From Pseudomonas oryzihabitans (GTDB lineage Bacteria > Pseudomonadota > Gammaproteobacteria > Pseudomonadales > Pseudomonadaceae), in NCBI RefSeq assembly GCF_006384975.1, contig NZ_CP021645.1:4673501-4737500 (forward strand): DNA of 64,000 nucleotides. The letters are read 5' to 3'. Positions 9,188-17,843 of this stretch are shown one piece after another (position 1 is the stretch's first letter; every line of letters begins with the position of its first letter). The notes beneath the pieces were generated by a model. It was given only the letters and a program-made list of their open reading frames with translations. It was not told where the DNA came from and did not search any database. A program made the position numbers and the translations under genes.

Positions 9188-10195
9188 ATGCGTGTTCTGC
9201 TGATCAAGACTTCGTCCCTGGGCGATGTCATCCATACCCTGCCGGCGCTGACCGATGCCGCCCGGGCCATCCCCGGCATCTGCTTCGACTGGGTGGTGGA
9301 GGAGGGATTCGCCGAGATTCCTGCTTGGCACCCGGCAGTGGGTCAGGTGATCCCGGTGGCCCTGCGCCGCTGGCGCAAGCAACCCTTTTCCGCCTGGGCC
9401 AGCGGCGAATGGGGCGAATTCAAGAACCGGGTGCGCGAGCAGGCCTACGACCGGGTGATCGATGCCCAGGGTCTGCTCAAGAGTGCCTGGCTGACCCGCT
9501 ATGTGAATGCGCCGGTGGCCGGTCTCGACCGCCATTCGGCGCGCGAGCCGCTGGCCAGTCGCTTCTACGATGAGCGCTACCACGTGGCCAAGGGGCAGCA
9601 TGCCCTGGAGCGGGTACGTCAGCTGTTCGCCCAGGCGCTGGACTATCCGCTGCCGAACTCGGTGGGCGACTACGGGCTGGATCGGCACCGCCTGGCCGGA
9701 CCCAACGAGACGCCCTATGTGGTCTTCCTGCACGGTACCACCTGGGTCAGCAAGCATTGGCCCGAGGCCCACTGGCGCGAACTGGCCGAACGCATGAGCC
9801 GGCTGGACTGGCCGGTGCGGCTGCTGTGGGGCAACGAGGCGGAGCACGCCCGTGCCGAACGCATCGCCGACGGCCTGGATGGCGTCCAGGTGCTGCCGCG
9901 CCTGAATCTCGCCGGGGTGGCCAAGGTGCTGGCCGGCGCCCGAGCCTGCGTGGCGGTGGATACTGGTCTCGGCCACCTGGCGGCCGCCCTGGACGTGCCC
10001 ACCGTTTCGCTCTATGGCCCGACCAGTCCGAAGAAGGTCGGCGCCTATGGCCGCTCCCAGGTACATCTGAGCGCCGTGGGCCTGGACGGCACCGACGAGC
10101 CGCGCGATCAGCCGGCCGCGAGCCTCGCCGCCCTGACCCCGGAGCGGGTCGAACTGGAACTGGAAACCCTGCTGTTGGAAGACCTCCCCGCATGA
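9188..10195 (+). CDS. waaC: LPS heptosyltransferase I
   Basis: This 335-residue GT9 enzyme attaches the first heptose to Kdo of the Kdo-lipid A acceptor. It has the WaaC-type start MRVLLIKTSSLGDVIHTLPAL and the motif DTGLGHLAAALDVPTVSLYGPTSP near 257-280. It starts immediately after waaF and overlaps waaG by four bases (ATGA), so translation of the three genes is probably coupled. Confidence 0.96.
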   Translation: MRVLLIKTSSLGDVIHTLPALTDAARAIPGICFDWVVEEGFAEIPAWHPAVGQVIPVALRRWRKQPFSAWASGEWGEFKNRVREQAYDRVIDAQGLLKSAWLTRYVNAPVAGLDRHSAREPLASRFYDERYHVAKGQHALERVRQLFAQALDYPLPNSVGDYGLDRHRLAGPNETPYVVFLHGTTWVSKHWPEAHWRELAERMSRLDWPVRLLWGNEAEHARAERIADGLDGVQVLPRLNLAGVAKVLAGARACVAVDTGLGHLAAALDVPTVSLYGPTSPKKVGAYGRSQVHLSAVGLDGTDEPRDQPAASLAALTPERVELELETLLLEDLPA

Positions 10196-11310
10196 CCCTG
10201 GCTTTCGTGCTCTACAAGTACTTTCCCTTCGGCGGTCTGCAGCGGGACTTCCTGCGCATCGCCCAGGAATGCCAGCGCCGCGGCCACGCCATCCGCGTCT
10301 ACACCCTGATCTGGGAAGGCGCGGTGCCGGAGGGCTTCGACGTGCGGGTGGCCAAGGTCAGCGCTCTGTTCAATCACAGACGCAACGAGAAATTCCACGC
10401 CTGGCTGCAGGCCGATCTGGCCCGCGATCCGGTGGATAGAGTCATCGGCTTCAACAAGATGCCCGGGCTGGACGTCTACTACGCCGCCGATCCCTGCTTC
10501 GAGGACAAGGCCCAGACCCTGCGCAATCCGCTGTATCGCCAGTGGGGTCGCTATCGCCACTTCGCCGAATACGAGCGGGCGGTGTTCGCCCCCGAGTCGC
10601 GCACCAAGATCCTGATGATCTCCGAGGTGCAGCAGCCGCTGTTCGTCAAGCACTACGGGACGCCCGCGCCGCGTTTCCATCTCTTGCCACCGGGCATCGC
10701 CGCCGACCGTCGCGCCCCGGCCAATGCCGCCGAGATCCGTGCCGACTTCCGCCGCGAATTCGGTCTGGAAGAGGGCGAATTGCTGCTGGTACAGATCGGC
10801 TCCGGCTTCAAGACCAAGGGGCTGGATCGCAGCCTGCGGGCGCTGGCATCTCTGCCCAAGGAATTGCGCCGCCGCACCCGACTGTTCGCCATTGGCCAGG
10901 ACGATCCCAAGCCCTTCATCCTCCAGGCCAAGGCGCTGGGCGTGAGTGATCGGGTACAGATCCTCAAGGGGCGTAGCGACATCCCGCGCTTCCTGCTCGG
11001 CGCCGACCTGCTGATCCACCCGGCCTATAACGAGAATACTGGCACCGTGCTCCTGGAGGCGCTGGTCGCCGGGCTGCCGGTGCTGGTCACCGACGTCTGC
11101 GGCTACGCCCACTACATCGACGAGGCACGCGCCGGCGAAGTGGTGCCGTCGCCCTTCGCCCAGGAGACCCTGGATCGGATGCTCGCCGAGCTGTTGGCCG
11201 ATCCCGAGCGCCGCGCGGTGCAGGGGCGCAATGGCCTGGCCTTCGCCGACAGCGCCGATCTCTATTCGCTGCCCGAGCGCGCCGCCGACGTCATCCTGGG
11301 GGTGGCATGA
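10192..11310 (+). CDS. waaG: LPS core glycosyltransferase WaaG
   Basis: This 372-residue GT4 enzyme transfers the first outer-core sugar to heptose II. The N-terminal segment FVLYKYFPFGGLQRDFLRIA and the donor-site region HPAYNENTGTVLLEALVAGLPV (E-x7-E type) near 280-300 support the family. Its length is essentially the same as P. aeruginosa WaaG. ATG overlaps the waaC stop by four bases, and its own stop overlaps the waaP start in the same way. Confidence 0.95.
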   Translation: MTLAFVLYKYFPFGGLQRDFLRIAQECQRRGHAIRVYTLIWEGAVPEGFDVRVAKVSALFNHRRNEKFHAWLQADLARDPVDRVIGFNKMPGLDVYYAADPCFEDKAQTLRNPLYRQWGRYRHFAEYERAVFAPESRTKILMISEVQQPLFVKHYGTPAPRFHLLPPGIAADRRAPANAAEIRADFRREFGLEEGELLLVQIGSGFKTKGLDRSLRALASLPKELRRRTRLFAIGQDDPKPFILQAKALGVSDRVQILKGRSDIPRFLLGADLLIHPAYNENTGTVLLEALVAGLPVLVTDVCGYAHYIDEARAGEVVPSPFAQETLDRMLAELLADPERRAVQGRNGLAFADSADLYSLPERAADVILGVA

Positions 11311-12113
11311 CCCTGGAATTGCGCGAGCCCTTCGCCAGCCGCTGGGCTGGCCAGGACCCCTTCGTCGCCGTGGAGGCCTTGCAGGGCCAGGTATTCCGCG
11401 AGCTGGATGGGCGCCGGACCCTGCGCACCGAGGTGGCCGGGCGCGGCTATTTCGTCAAGATCCACCGCGGCATCGGCTGGGGCGAGATCGCCAAGAATCT
11501 GCTGCAATTCAAGCAACCGGTGCTGGGTGCGCGCCAGGAGTGGCAGGCCATCGCGCGACTGCACCAGGTGGGCGTGCCGACCATGACCGCCGTGGCCTTC
11601 GGCGATCGTGGCGCCAATCCGGCGACCCAGCATTCCTTCATCATCACCGAGGAACTGGCACCCACCGTCAGCCTCGAGGATTTCAGCCTCGACTGGAGTC
11701 GCCAGCCGCCGGAGCCGGCGCTCAAGCGCGCCTTGATCGCCGAGGTGGCGCGCATGACCGGTACCATGCACCGCGCCGGGGTCAATCACCGCGACTGCTA
11801 TATCTGCCATTTCCTGCTCGACACCGCCCAGCCGGTCACGGTGGCCAATCTACGGCTCTGGCTGATCGACCTGCACCGCGCACAGTGCCGGACGCAGATA
11901 CCCCGGCGCTGGCGCGATAAGGACCTGGCCGGACTGTATTTCTCCGCCTTGGGCATCGGCCTGACGCGGCGGGACTTCCTGCGTTTCCTACGCGGATATT
12001 TCCAGCGGCCACTGCGCGAGATCCTGCGCGACGAGGCCCCGCTGCTGGCGCGTCTCGAACGCAAGGCCGCCGCGCTGCTGGAGCGCAAGGAGCGCTACGG
12101 GGATCTGCTCTGA
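11307..12113 (+). CDS. waaP: LPS core heptose I kinase WaaP
   Basis: This 268-residue eukaryotic-like kinase phosphorylates heptose I; in P. aeruginosa it is reported to be essential. The catalytic-loop motif NHRDCYICHF lies near residues 158-167, and LIDLHRAQ downstream supplies the metal-binding Asp. The length equals that of P. aeruginosa WaaP. It overlaps waaG by four bases and the next gene by one base (TGATG). Confidence 0.95.
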   Translation: MTLELREPFASRWAGQDPFVAVEALQGQVFRELDGRRTLRTEVAGRGYFVKIHRGIGWGEIAKNLLQFKQPVLGARQEWQAIARLHQVGVPTMTAVAFGDRGANPATQHSFIITEELAPTVSLEDFSLDWSRQPPEPALKRALIAEVARMTGTMHRAGVNHRDCYICHFLLDTAQPVTVANLRLWLIDLHRAQCRTQIPRRWRDKDLAGLYFSALGIGLTRRDFLRFLRGYFQRPLREILRDEAPLLARLERKAAALLERKERYGDLL

Positions 12114-12844
12114 TGGCTGACTGGCGGATCGATTCCAGCGTTGCCCATCTCCCCGAGTTCGCCACCCTGGAAGCGGTGTTCGCTCTTGCGGGCGAGCGGC
12201 TGACCAGCGATCCGCTGTCGGAAGTGATCCGTATCGAGCGCGACGGCATCCGCTACTACGTCAAGCGCTACCACGGCGCCGGCAAGGGGCTGCGGCGTTA
12301 TGTGGGGCGGCCGCGGGTCAAGGCCGAGTGGCAGAATCTCAAGCGCTTCGCCAAATGGGGTATCGCCACCGCACCGGTGGTGGGCTGGGGCCTGGAGCGC
12401 TCGCCGCGTGGCTTCACCCGTGGCGCCATGATCACCCGGGAGATTCCTGACACCCTGGATCTCGCCGAGCTGGCGCGGCGCGAGGATCCGCGGCTGCGCG
12501 ACCGGCGCTGGGTGGACAACATCAGCCGCCAGTTGGCCGCGGCGACCCGTACCCTGCACGACCACCATTTCGTCCACAACGATCTCAAGTGGCGCAACCT
12601 GCTGGTGGATGGCCAGGGCGTGCTCTATTTCATCGATTGCCCGGGCGGCGCCTTCTGGGTCGGCCACTGGCTGCGCTGGCGCATCGTCAAGGACCTGGCC
12701 TGCCTGGACAAGGTAGCCAAGTACCAGCTCTCGCGCACCCAGCGTCTCAGGTTCTATCTGCAATACCGCGGTCGCCCGCGGCTCAGCGACAATGACAAGG
12801 GGCGCATCTGCGAGGTGCTGGACTATTTCAAGGGGCGGGAATGA
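12113..12844 (+). CDS. wapP: LPS core kinase, InaA/WapP-like
   Basis: This 243-residue kinase-fold protein has the loop VHNDLKWRNLL near residue 154 and FIDCPGGAF near 174 as metal-binding segment. By position (directly after waaP) and size it matches the P. aeruginosa gene usually called wapP, implicated in phosphorylating the second heptose; the symbol rests on position and family. It overlaps both neighbours by one and four bases. Confidence 0.8.
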   Translation: MADWRIDSSVAHLPEFATLEAVFALAGERLTSDPLSEVIRIERDGIRYYVKRYHGAGKGLRRYVGRPRVKAEWQNLKRFAKWGIATAPVVGWGLERSPRGFTRGAMITREIPDTLDLAELARREDPRLRDRRWVDNISRQLAAATRTLHDHHFVHNDLKWRNLLVDGQGVLYFIDCPGGAFWVGHWLRWRIVKDLACLDKVAKYQLSRTQRLRFYLQYRGRPRLSDNDKGRICEVLDYFKGRE

Positions 12845-13596
12845 ACGACTGGTGGGCGGCCGAGGACAAGGCCGTGCTGGCCGGCGCTGGCCTGGACAGC
12901 TTCGCGGCGCTATGGGCGCTGGAGCTGCCGGCGGTGGACGAACCCAACCGGGGGCGCGGCGGCTTCAGCCAGGTGTTTCGCCTGGACGTGGCCGGTCACG
13001 GCTACTACCTCAAGCGGCAGCGTGATTACCTGACTCGGACCCTGGCCCGCCCGCTGGGCGAGCCCACCTTCGCTCGCGAGAGTCGCAACATCCGCCGCTA
13101 CGCTGAACTCGGCATCCCGGCGCTGGAGCTGGCCTACTATGGCGAGCGACGGGATGCCGAGGGCTGGCGCGCCATCCTGCTGACCCGCGCTCTGGATGAC
13201 TGGCGCGATCTCGACAGTTGGCTGCGCGTCTGGCCGCACCTGTCGCCCGACGAACGCGATGCGGTGCTCGTCGCCGTCGGTGAACTGGCCCGGCGGCTGC
13301 ACGCCGCCGGCCAGGTCCACGGCTGCTTCTATCCCAAGCACCTCTTCCTGCAGCGCCAGGGCGAAGGCCTGGTCGCGCGTCTGATCGATCTGGAAAAGAC
13401 CCGGCCGTTGCTGTTTGGCCGGCGTGATCGCCTGCGTGATCTCGAACCCCTGCTACGCCGCGCGCCGCAGTGGCGTGAGGCGGATGTCGCACTCCTGCTG
13501 GCCAGCTATCTGCAACAACCCCTGGATAGCGCCGCGGTACGAGACTGGAGCCAACGGCTGGCCGGACGGCGCCGACACAAGGAGCGTAAGGCATGA
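12841..13596 (+). CDS. Kinase-fold LPS core modification protein (PA5007-type)
   Basis: This 251-residue protein has the lipopolysaccharide-kinase fold: GGFSQVFRLDVAGHGYYLKRQ near 40-60 as nucleotide loop and beta3 lysine, VHGCFYPKHLFL near 158, and RLIDLEKTRPL as a metal-binding segment. The usual HxD of the catalytic loop reads HGCF, so activity may differ from WaaP. By position it is the third kinase-like protein in the P. aeruginosa cluster (possibly the one called wapQ). It overlaps neighbours by four bases each. Confidence 0.75.
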   Translation: MNDWWAAEDKAVLAGAGLDSFAALWALELPAVDEPNRGRGGFSQVFRLDVAGHGYYLKRQRDYLTRTLARPLGEPTFARESRNIRRYAELGIPALELAYYGERRDAEGWRAILLTRALDDWRDLDSWLRVWPHLSPDERDAVLVAVGELARRLHAAGQVHGCFYPKHLFLQRQGEGLVARLIDLEKTRPLLFGRRDRLRDLEPLLRRAPQWREADVALLLASYLQQPLDSAAVRDWSQRLAGRRRHKERKA

Positions 13597-15014
13597 CCCT
13601 GGAACAACTCGCCAAGGCCGGCCGCGCCCCGGCGCTGCCGCTCAGGATCGAACTACCCGGCGGCGAGCTGGAGCTGCGCTCGTTGCTGCGGGTGTTGCCC
13701 GGTCAGCGCTATGTCGGCGAAGCGCTCTGGCAGGGCCGCCGGGTATTGGCCAAGTTGCTGGTGGGCGAGCGCGCCGCCCGGCAATTCGCTCGCGAGCGCG
13801 AGGGCTGTCGTCTGCTGGCGGCAGCCGCGGCGCCCACGCCCGCGTTGCTGGAGAGTGGCGAGGCGAGCGGGCAGGGCGCCTGGCTACTGTTCGACTTCAT
13901 CGAGGCCGCGCCCAGCGTCGACCAGCTCTGGCAGCAGATCGCCGGCGAGCCGCCGCTGTCGCCCGCGCAGGACGATTTGCTTGGCGCGGCGCTGGCCACC
14001 CTGGCCCGGCTCCATGCCCAGGGCCTCTGGCAAGCCGATCTGCACCTGGACAACCTGCTGGTCAAGGACGGTGTGGCCCTGGTGATAGATGCCGCGGACA
14101 TCCAGGCCGAGACGGTCGGTCAGCCGCTGTCCCAGGCGCGGGTGCAGGAAAATCTGGCGGTGTTCTTCGCCCAGTTGCCGGCCGCCCTGGATGCCCAGCT
14201 GGAAGAGCTGTTGATTCACTACCTGCTGGTCAACGCCGAGCACGCCCTGCGCCTCGATGCGTTGCTGGCCCGTACCGCCGAGATCCGCCGCTGGCGGCTG
14301 GCGGATTACCTGAAGAAGAGCGGCCGGGAGTGCACCCTGTTCGCCGTCACCCGCGGCGCCTTCGGCCTGATCGCCGTCCGCCGCCGCTGGCTGGCCATCC
14401 TGGAAGGTCTGATCGCCGAACCGGACGCCGCTCTGGCCGGACTGCCGACCTTCAAGGACGGCGGCGCCGCCACCGTGGCGCGGCTGCAGTGGCAGGGCCA
14501 GGATCTGGTGCTCAAGCGTTACAACATCAAGGGCTTCGGCCACTGGCTGACCCGCTTCTGGCGGCCCAGCCGGGCCTGGCACAGCTGGCGCGAAGGGCAT
14601 CGGCTACTGTTCCTCGGCATCCCCACGCCCGAACCCCTGGCCGTGCGCGAGCGACGTTTTCTTGGTCTGCGCGGACGCGCCTATCTGGTGACGCCTTACC
14701 TCGCGGGTCCCAATCTACTGGAGCGCTTCGCGCCCTATGTCGATTCCGCCCCGCCCGCGGCGGAACTGGACGCCCTGCTGGCCCTGGTCGATGCCCTGCG
14801 TCGTGAGCGACTCGGGCATGGCGACTTCAAGGGGACCAATCTGATCTGGCACGACGACCGCTGGCAGGTGATCGACCTCGATGCCTTGCAGGCGCATACC
14901 AGCGACCAGGCCTATGCCCGCGCCTATGCCCGTGATCGCGCCCGGCTGCTGCGTAACTGGCCGGTTGGTAGCGCCCTGTATCAGTTGCTCGATAGCCGTC
15001 TACCACCGGCCTAA
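13593..15014 (+). CDS. Tandem kinase-fold protein of the LPS core cluster (PA5006-type)
   Basis: This 473-residue protein appears to contain two kinase-like domains. The first has GQRYVGEALWQGRRVLAKLLVGE near 35-55, LHAQGLWQADLHLDNLLV near 140-157 and LVIDAADI. The second has VARLQWQGQDLVLKRYNIKGF near 300, LGHGDFKGTNLIW near 407 and WQVIDLDAL. Both copies keep a D(L/F)xxxN-type loop and a following D. It is last of the waaF-to-kinase operon, and no terminator is obvious before gcd. Confidence 0.75.
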   Translation: MTLEQLAKAGRAPALPLRIELPGGELELRSLLRVLPGQRYVGEALWQGRRVLAKLLVGERAARQFAREREGCRLLAAAAAPTPALLESGEASGQGAWLLFDFIEAAPSVDQLWQQIAGEPPLSPAQDDLLGAALATLARLHAQGLWQADLHLDNLLVKDGVALVIDAADIQAETVGQPLSQARVQENLAVFFAQLPAALDAQLEELLIHYLLVNAEHALRLDALLARTAEIRRWRLADYLKKSGRECTLFAVTRGAFGLIAVRRRWLAILEGLIAEPDAALAGLPTFKDGGAATVARLQWQGQDLVLKRYNIKGFGHWLTRFWRPSRAWHSWREGHRLLFLGIPTPEPLAVRERRFLGLRGRAYLVTPYLAGPNLLERFAPYVDSAPPAAELDALLALVDALRRERLGHGDFKGTNLIWHDDRWQVIDLDALQAHTSDQAYARAYARDRARLLRNWPVGSALYQLLDSRLPPA

Positions 15015-15221
15015 GCGCTGATCGTTCGATAACCGACCCGTTTCGCTCGGAAATGTACTGGTTGGTTAATTAGCTGGCTACCTTTGTGGCAGAATGCCGC
15101 AGCCTGAGGGGCCCCGCTAGGGCGGTTGGTCTGCGCGATACGTCCGGCACCTATAACGAGATCCAAGAACGGACCCGCCAGTGGCGGGCTTCTGGCGTGC
15201 ATGATTTTTAAGGAGACGACG

Positions 15222-17624
15222 ATGAGTGGTAACGGGGGCGCCTCGGGCGCCTGCAAATTCCTGGTATCTGCCCTGGGCGTGCTGATCGCCCTCCTGGGCC
15301 TGGCCCTGGGCGGCGGCGGGATCTACCTCGCCACCCTCGGTGGCAGTCTGTATTTCGTCCTGGGTGGCCTGCTGCTGCTGATCGCCGGTGGCCTGATCGC
15401 CGCCCGCCGACCGGCCGGGGCCTGGCTCTACGGCCTGTTCCTGTTGGCGACCCTGGTCTGGGCGCTGGCCGATGTCGGCCTGGTGTTCTGGCCACTGGTC
15501 TCGCGGCTGATGATGTTCGCCGTGATCGGTGCGGTGGTGGCCCTGGCCTATCCGGCGCTGGTACGCGCCCGTGGCGGCGTCGCCGGCAAGGGTGGCTACC
15601 TGCTGGCCGGTCTGCTGGCGGTGGCCTGCGCGGCGAGTTTCGCCTGGATGTTCAAGCCCCAGCCGCTGGTGGCCGCTAGCACCACCCCCGCCGTGACCCC
15701 GGTGACGCCCGAAACCGCCCAGAAAGACTGGCGTAGTTGGGGCAATACCACCGCCGGGACCCGTTTCGCCGCCCTGGACCAGATCACCAAGGCCAACGTC
15801 GGCCAGCTACAGGTGGCCTGGACCTTCCGCACCGGCGACGTGCCCCTGAGCAACGGCTTCGGTGCCGAAGACCAGCAGACCCCGCTACAGGTCGGCAACA
15901 CCCTCTACCTGTGCAGTCCGCACAACCTGGTGTTCGCCGTGGACGCCGATACCGGCGCCAAGCGCTGGTCCTTCGATCCCAAGGCCACCGCACCCAACTG
16001 GCAGCGTTGCCGGGGCGTGGCCTATTACGAGGATGCGCCCGCGGCCCAGGCCAGCGCTGTCGCTACTGCCGCCCCGGCCCAGCCGGCGGCTGTCTGCCAG
16101 CGGCGCATCATCACCACCACCATCGACGCCCGCCTGTTCGCCCTTGATGCCGATACCGGCAAGCCCTGCGCCGATTTCGGCGACAACGGCATGATCGACC
16201 TCAAGGCCGGCATGGGCGAGGTCAAGCCTGGCTTCTATACCCTGACCGCCGCACCCCTGGTGGCGGGTGACCTGATCGTGGTCGGCGGTCGCGTGGCCGA
16301 CAACATCGCGGTCAACGAGCCGAGCGGCGTCGTCCGCGCCTACGATGTCCACACTGGCAAGCGCGTCTGGTTCTGGGACCTGGGCGAGGCGTCGCCGTCG
16401 ACGCCGCTGCAGCCGGGCAACGAATACCACCGCGCCACGCCCAACGTCTGGACCTCGATGGCCTACGACCCCAAGTTGGGGCTGATCTATCTGCCGACTG
16501 GTAATACCACCCCTGATGCCTGGGGCGGCGAGCGTACCCCGAATGACGACAAGTACAACTCCGCGGTGGTCGCCCTGGACGCCAAGACCGGCCAGGAGCG
16601 CTGGGTCTACCAGACCGTGCACCATGATCTCTGGGACTACGACCTGCCGTCGCAGCCGACCCTGGTGGACGTGCCGGACGGACAGGGCGGTACCCTGCCG
16701 GGTCTGATCCAGACCACCAAGGCCGGCCAGATCTTCCTGCTCAACCGGGAGACCGGCAAGCCCATCGCCGAGGTCCGTGATCAGCCGGTCAAGGCGCCGG
16801 TTCCCGCCGTGGACGGTGAGCGCCACGCTGCGACCCAGCCGGTATCCGTCGGCATGCCGTCGATCGGTACCGAGACCCTGACCGAGTCCTCCATGTGGGG
16901 CGCCACGCCCTTCGACCAACTGATCTGCCGCATCCAGTTCAAGAAGATGCGCTACGACGGCCTCTTCACCGCGCCGTCCACCGATGTTTCCCTGCAATGG
17001 CCCGGTTCGCTGGGTGGCATGAACTGGGGCAGCAACTCCATCGATCCCACCACCGGCTATCTGTTCGTCAACGACATGCGCCTGGGCCTGTGGACGCGGC
17101 TGATCCCGCGCGCCCAGATGGAGAGCGACAAGGCCGGTGGGGTCGAGATGGGCGCGGCTTCCCAGACCGGTACCCCCTACGGCTCGCTGCGTAACCGCTT
17201 CCTCTCGCCGCTGGGTATTCCCTGCCAGGCACCGCCCTACGGCACCATGACCGCCATCGACCTCAAGACCCGCAAGGTCGCCTGGCAGGTGCCGGTGGGT
17301 ACCGTGCAGGACACCGGGCCGCTGGGCATCAAGATGCACCTGCCGATTCCCATCGGCATGCCCACCCTGGGCGGCTCCCTGGCGACCCAGTCCGGGCTGC
17401 TGTTCTTCGCCGGCACCCAGGACTACTACCTGCGCGCCTACGACAGCGGCACCGGTCGCGAGGTCTGGCGCGCACGCCTGCCGGTGGGCAGCCAGGGTAC
17501 GCCCATCACCTACGTCTCGCCCAAGACCGGCAAGCAGTACGTGGTCATCAGCGCCGGTGGCGCCCGCCAGTCGCCGGATCGCGGCGACTACGTGATCGCC
17601 TACGCCCTGCCCGACAAGCGCTGA
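15222..17624 (+). CDS. gcd: Membrane-bound PQQ-dependent glucose dehydrogenase
   Basis: This 800-residue quinoprotein (E. coli Gcd is 796) oxidises glucose to gluconolactone in the periplasm and passes electrons to ubiquinone. About five hydrophobic segments fill residues 10-145, then an eight-bladed propeller begins near WRSWGNTTAGTRFA. Typical family strings include YQTVHHDLWDYDLPSQPTLVD and ESSMWGATPFDQLICRI, with GKQYVVISAGG at the end. ATG 15222 is preceded by AAGGAGACGACG. The gene interrupts the P. aeruginosa LPS order (PA5006-PA5005) and ends in a strong terminator, so it looks like an independent insertion. Confidence 0.95.
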   Translation: MSGNGGASGACKFLVSALGVLIALLGLALGGGGIYLATLGGSLYFVLGGLLLLIAGGLIAARRPAGAWLYGLFLLATLVWALADVGLVFWPLVSRLMMFAVIGAVVALAYPALVRARGGVAGKGGYLLAGLLAVACAASFAWMFKPQPLVAASTTPAVTPVTPETAQKDWRSWGNTTAGTRFAALDQITKANVGQLQVAWTFRTGDVPLSNGFGAEDQQTPLQVGNTLYLCSPHNLVFAVDADTGAKRWSFDPKATAPNWQRCRGVAYYEDAPAAQASAVATAAPAQPAAVCQRRIITTTIDARLFALDADTGKPCADFGDNGMIDLKAGMGEVKPGFYTLTAAPLVAGDLIVVGGRVADNIAVNEPSGVVRAYDVHTGKRVWFWDLGEASPSTPLQPGNEYHRATPNVWTSMAYDPKLGLIYLPTGNTTPDAWGGERTPNDDKYNSAVVALDAKTGQERWVYQTVHHDLWDYDLPSQPTLVDVPDGQGGTLPGLIQTTKAGQIFLLNRETGKPIAEVRDQPVKAPVPAVDGERHAATQPVSVGMPSIGTETLTESSMWGATPFDQLICRIQFKKMRYDGLFTAPSTDVSLQWPGSLGGMNWGSNSIDPTTGYLFVNDMRLGLWTRLIPRAQMESDKAGGVEMGAASQTGTPYGSLRNRFLSPLGIPCQAPPYGTMTAIDLKTRKVAWQVPVGTVQDTGPLGIKMHLPIPIGMPTLGGSLATQSGLLFFAGTQDYYLRAYDSGTGREVWRARLPVGSQGTPITYVSPKTGKQYVVISAGGARQSPDRGDYVIAYALPDKR

Positions 17625-17640
17625 CAGCGCCCTAGGACAG

Positions 17641-17682
17641 GCCGAAGCCCGCCGGAGCGATCCGGCGGGCTTCGGCGTTTTC
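17641..17682 (+). terminator. Strong terminator after gcd
   Basis: A perfect 16-bp GC-rich stem (17641-17656 with 17661-17676) and a GCGA tetraloop are followed by GTTTTC. It lies 16 bp after the gcd stop and separates gcd from the downstream LPS genes. Confidence 0.85.
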
Positions 17683-17727
17683 GGCCCGGGACGGGCAGCG
17701 GTTTGGCCACAATGTGCCGTGGCGCGA

Positions 17728-17756
17728 TTACCCCGCTGGCGGCGAACGGCTATAAT
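17728..17756 (+). promoter_or_regulatory. Sigma70 promoter for the wapO-wapH-ssg segment
   Basis: A consensus -10 TATAAT at 17751-17756 lies 17 bp after a weak -35 (TTACCC, 17728-17733), 88 bp upstream of the carbamoyltransferase GTG. Its position after the gcd terminator makes it the likely start of a new transcript. Confidence 0.6.
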
Positions 17757-17843
17757 TCGCCGTTTTTGAGGCGAGGCGGGCCTGCAGCGGCCTCGCGAAA
17801 CCCCGGCGAACCCCTGGTTACGCCCTGTACAGAGGCTTTACCT

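Noticed and set aside
15169..15190. CCCGCC-AGT-GGCGGG hairpin upstream of gcd as a terminator of the LPS operon
   Set aside because: Six-bp stem with no T run; too weak to call, so readthrough into gcd remains possible.
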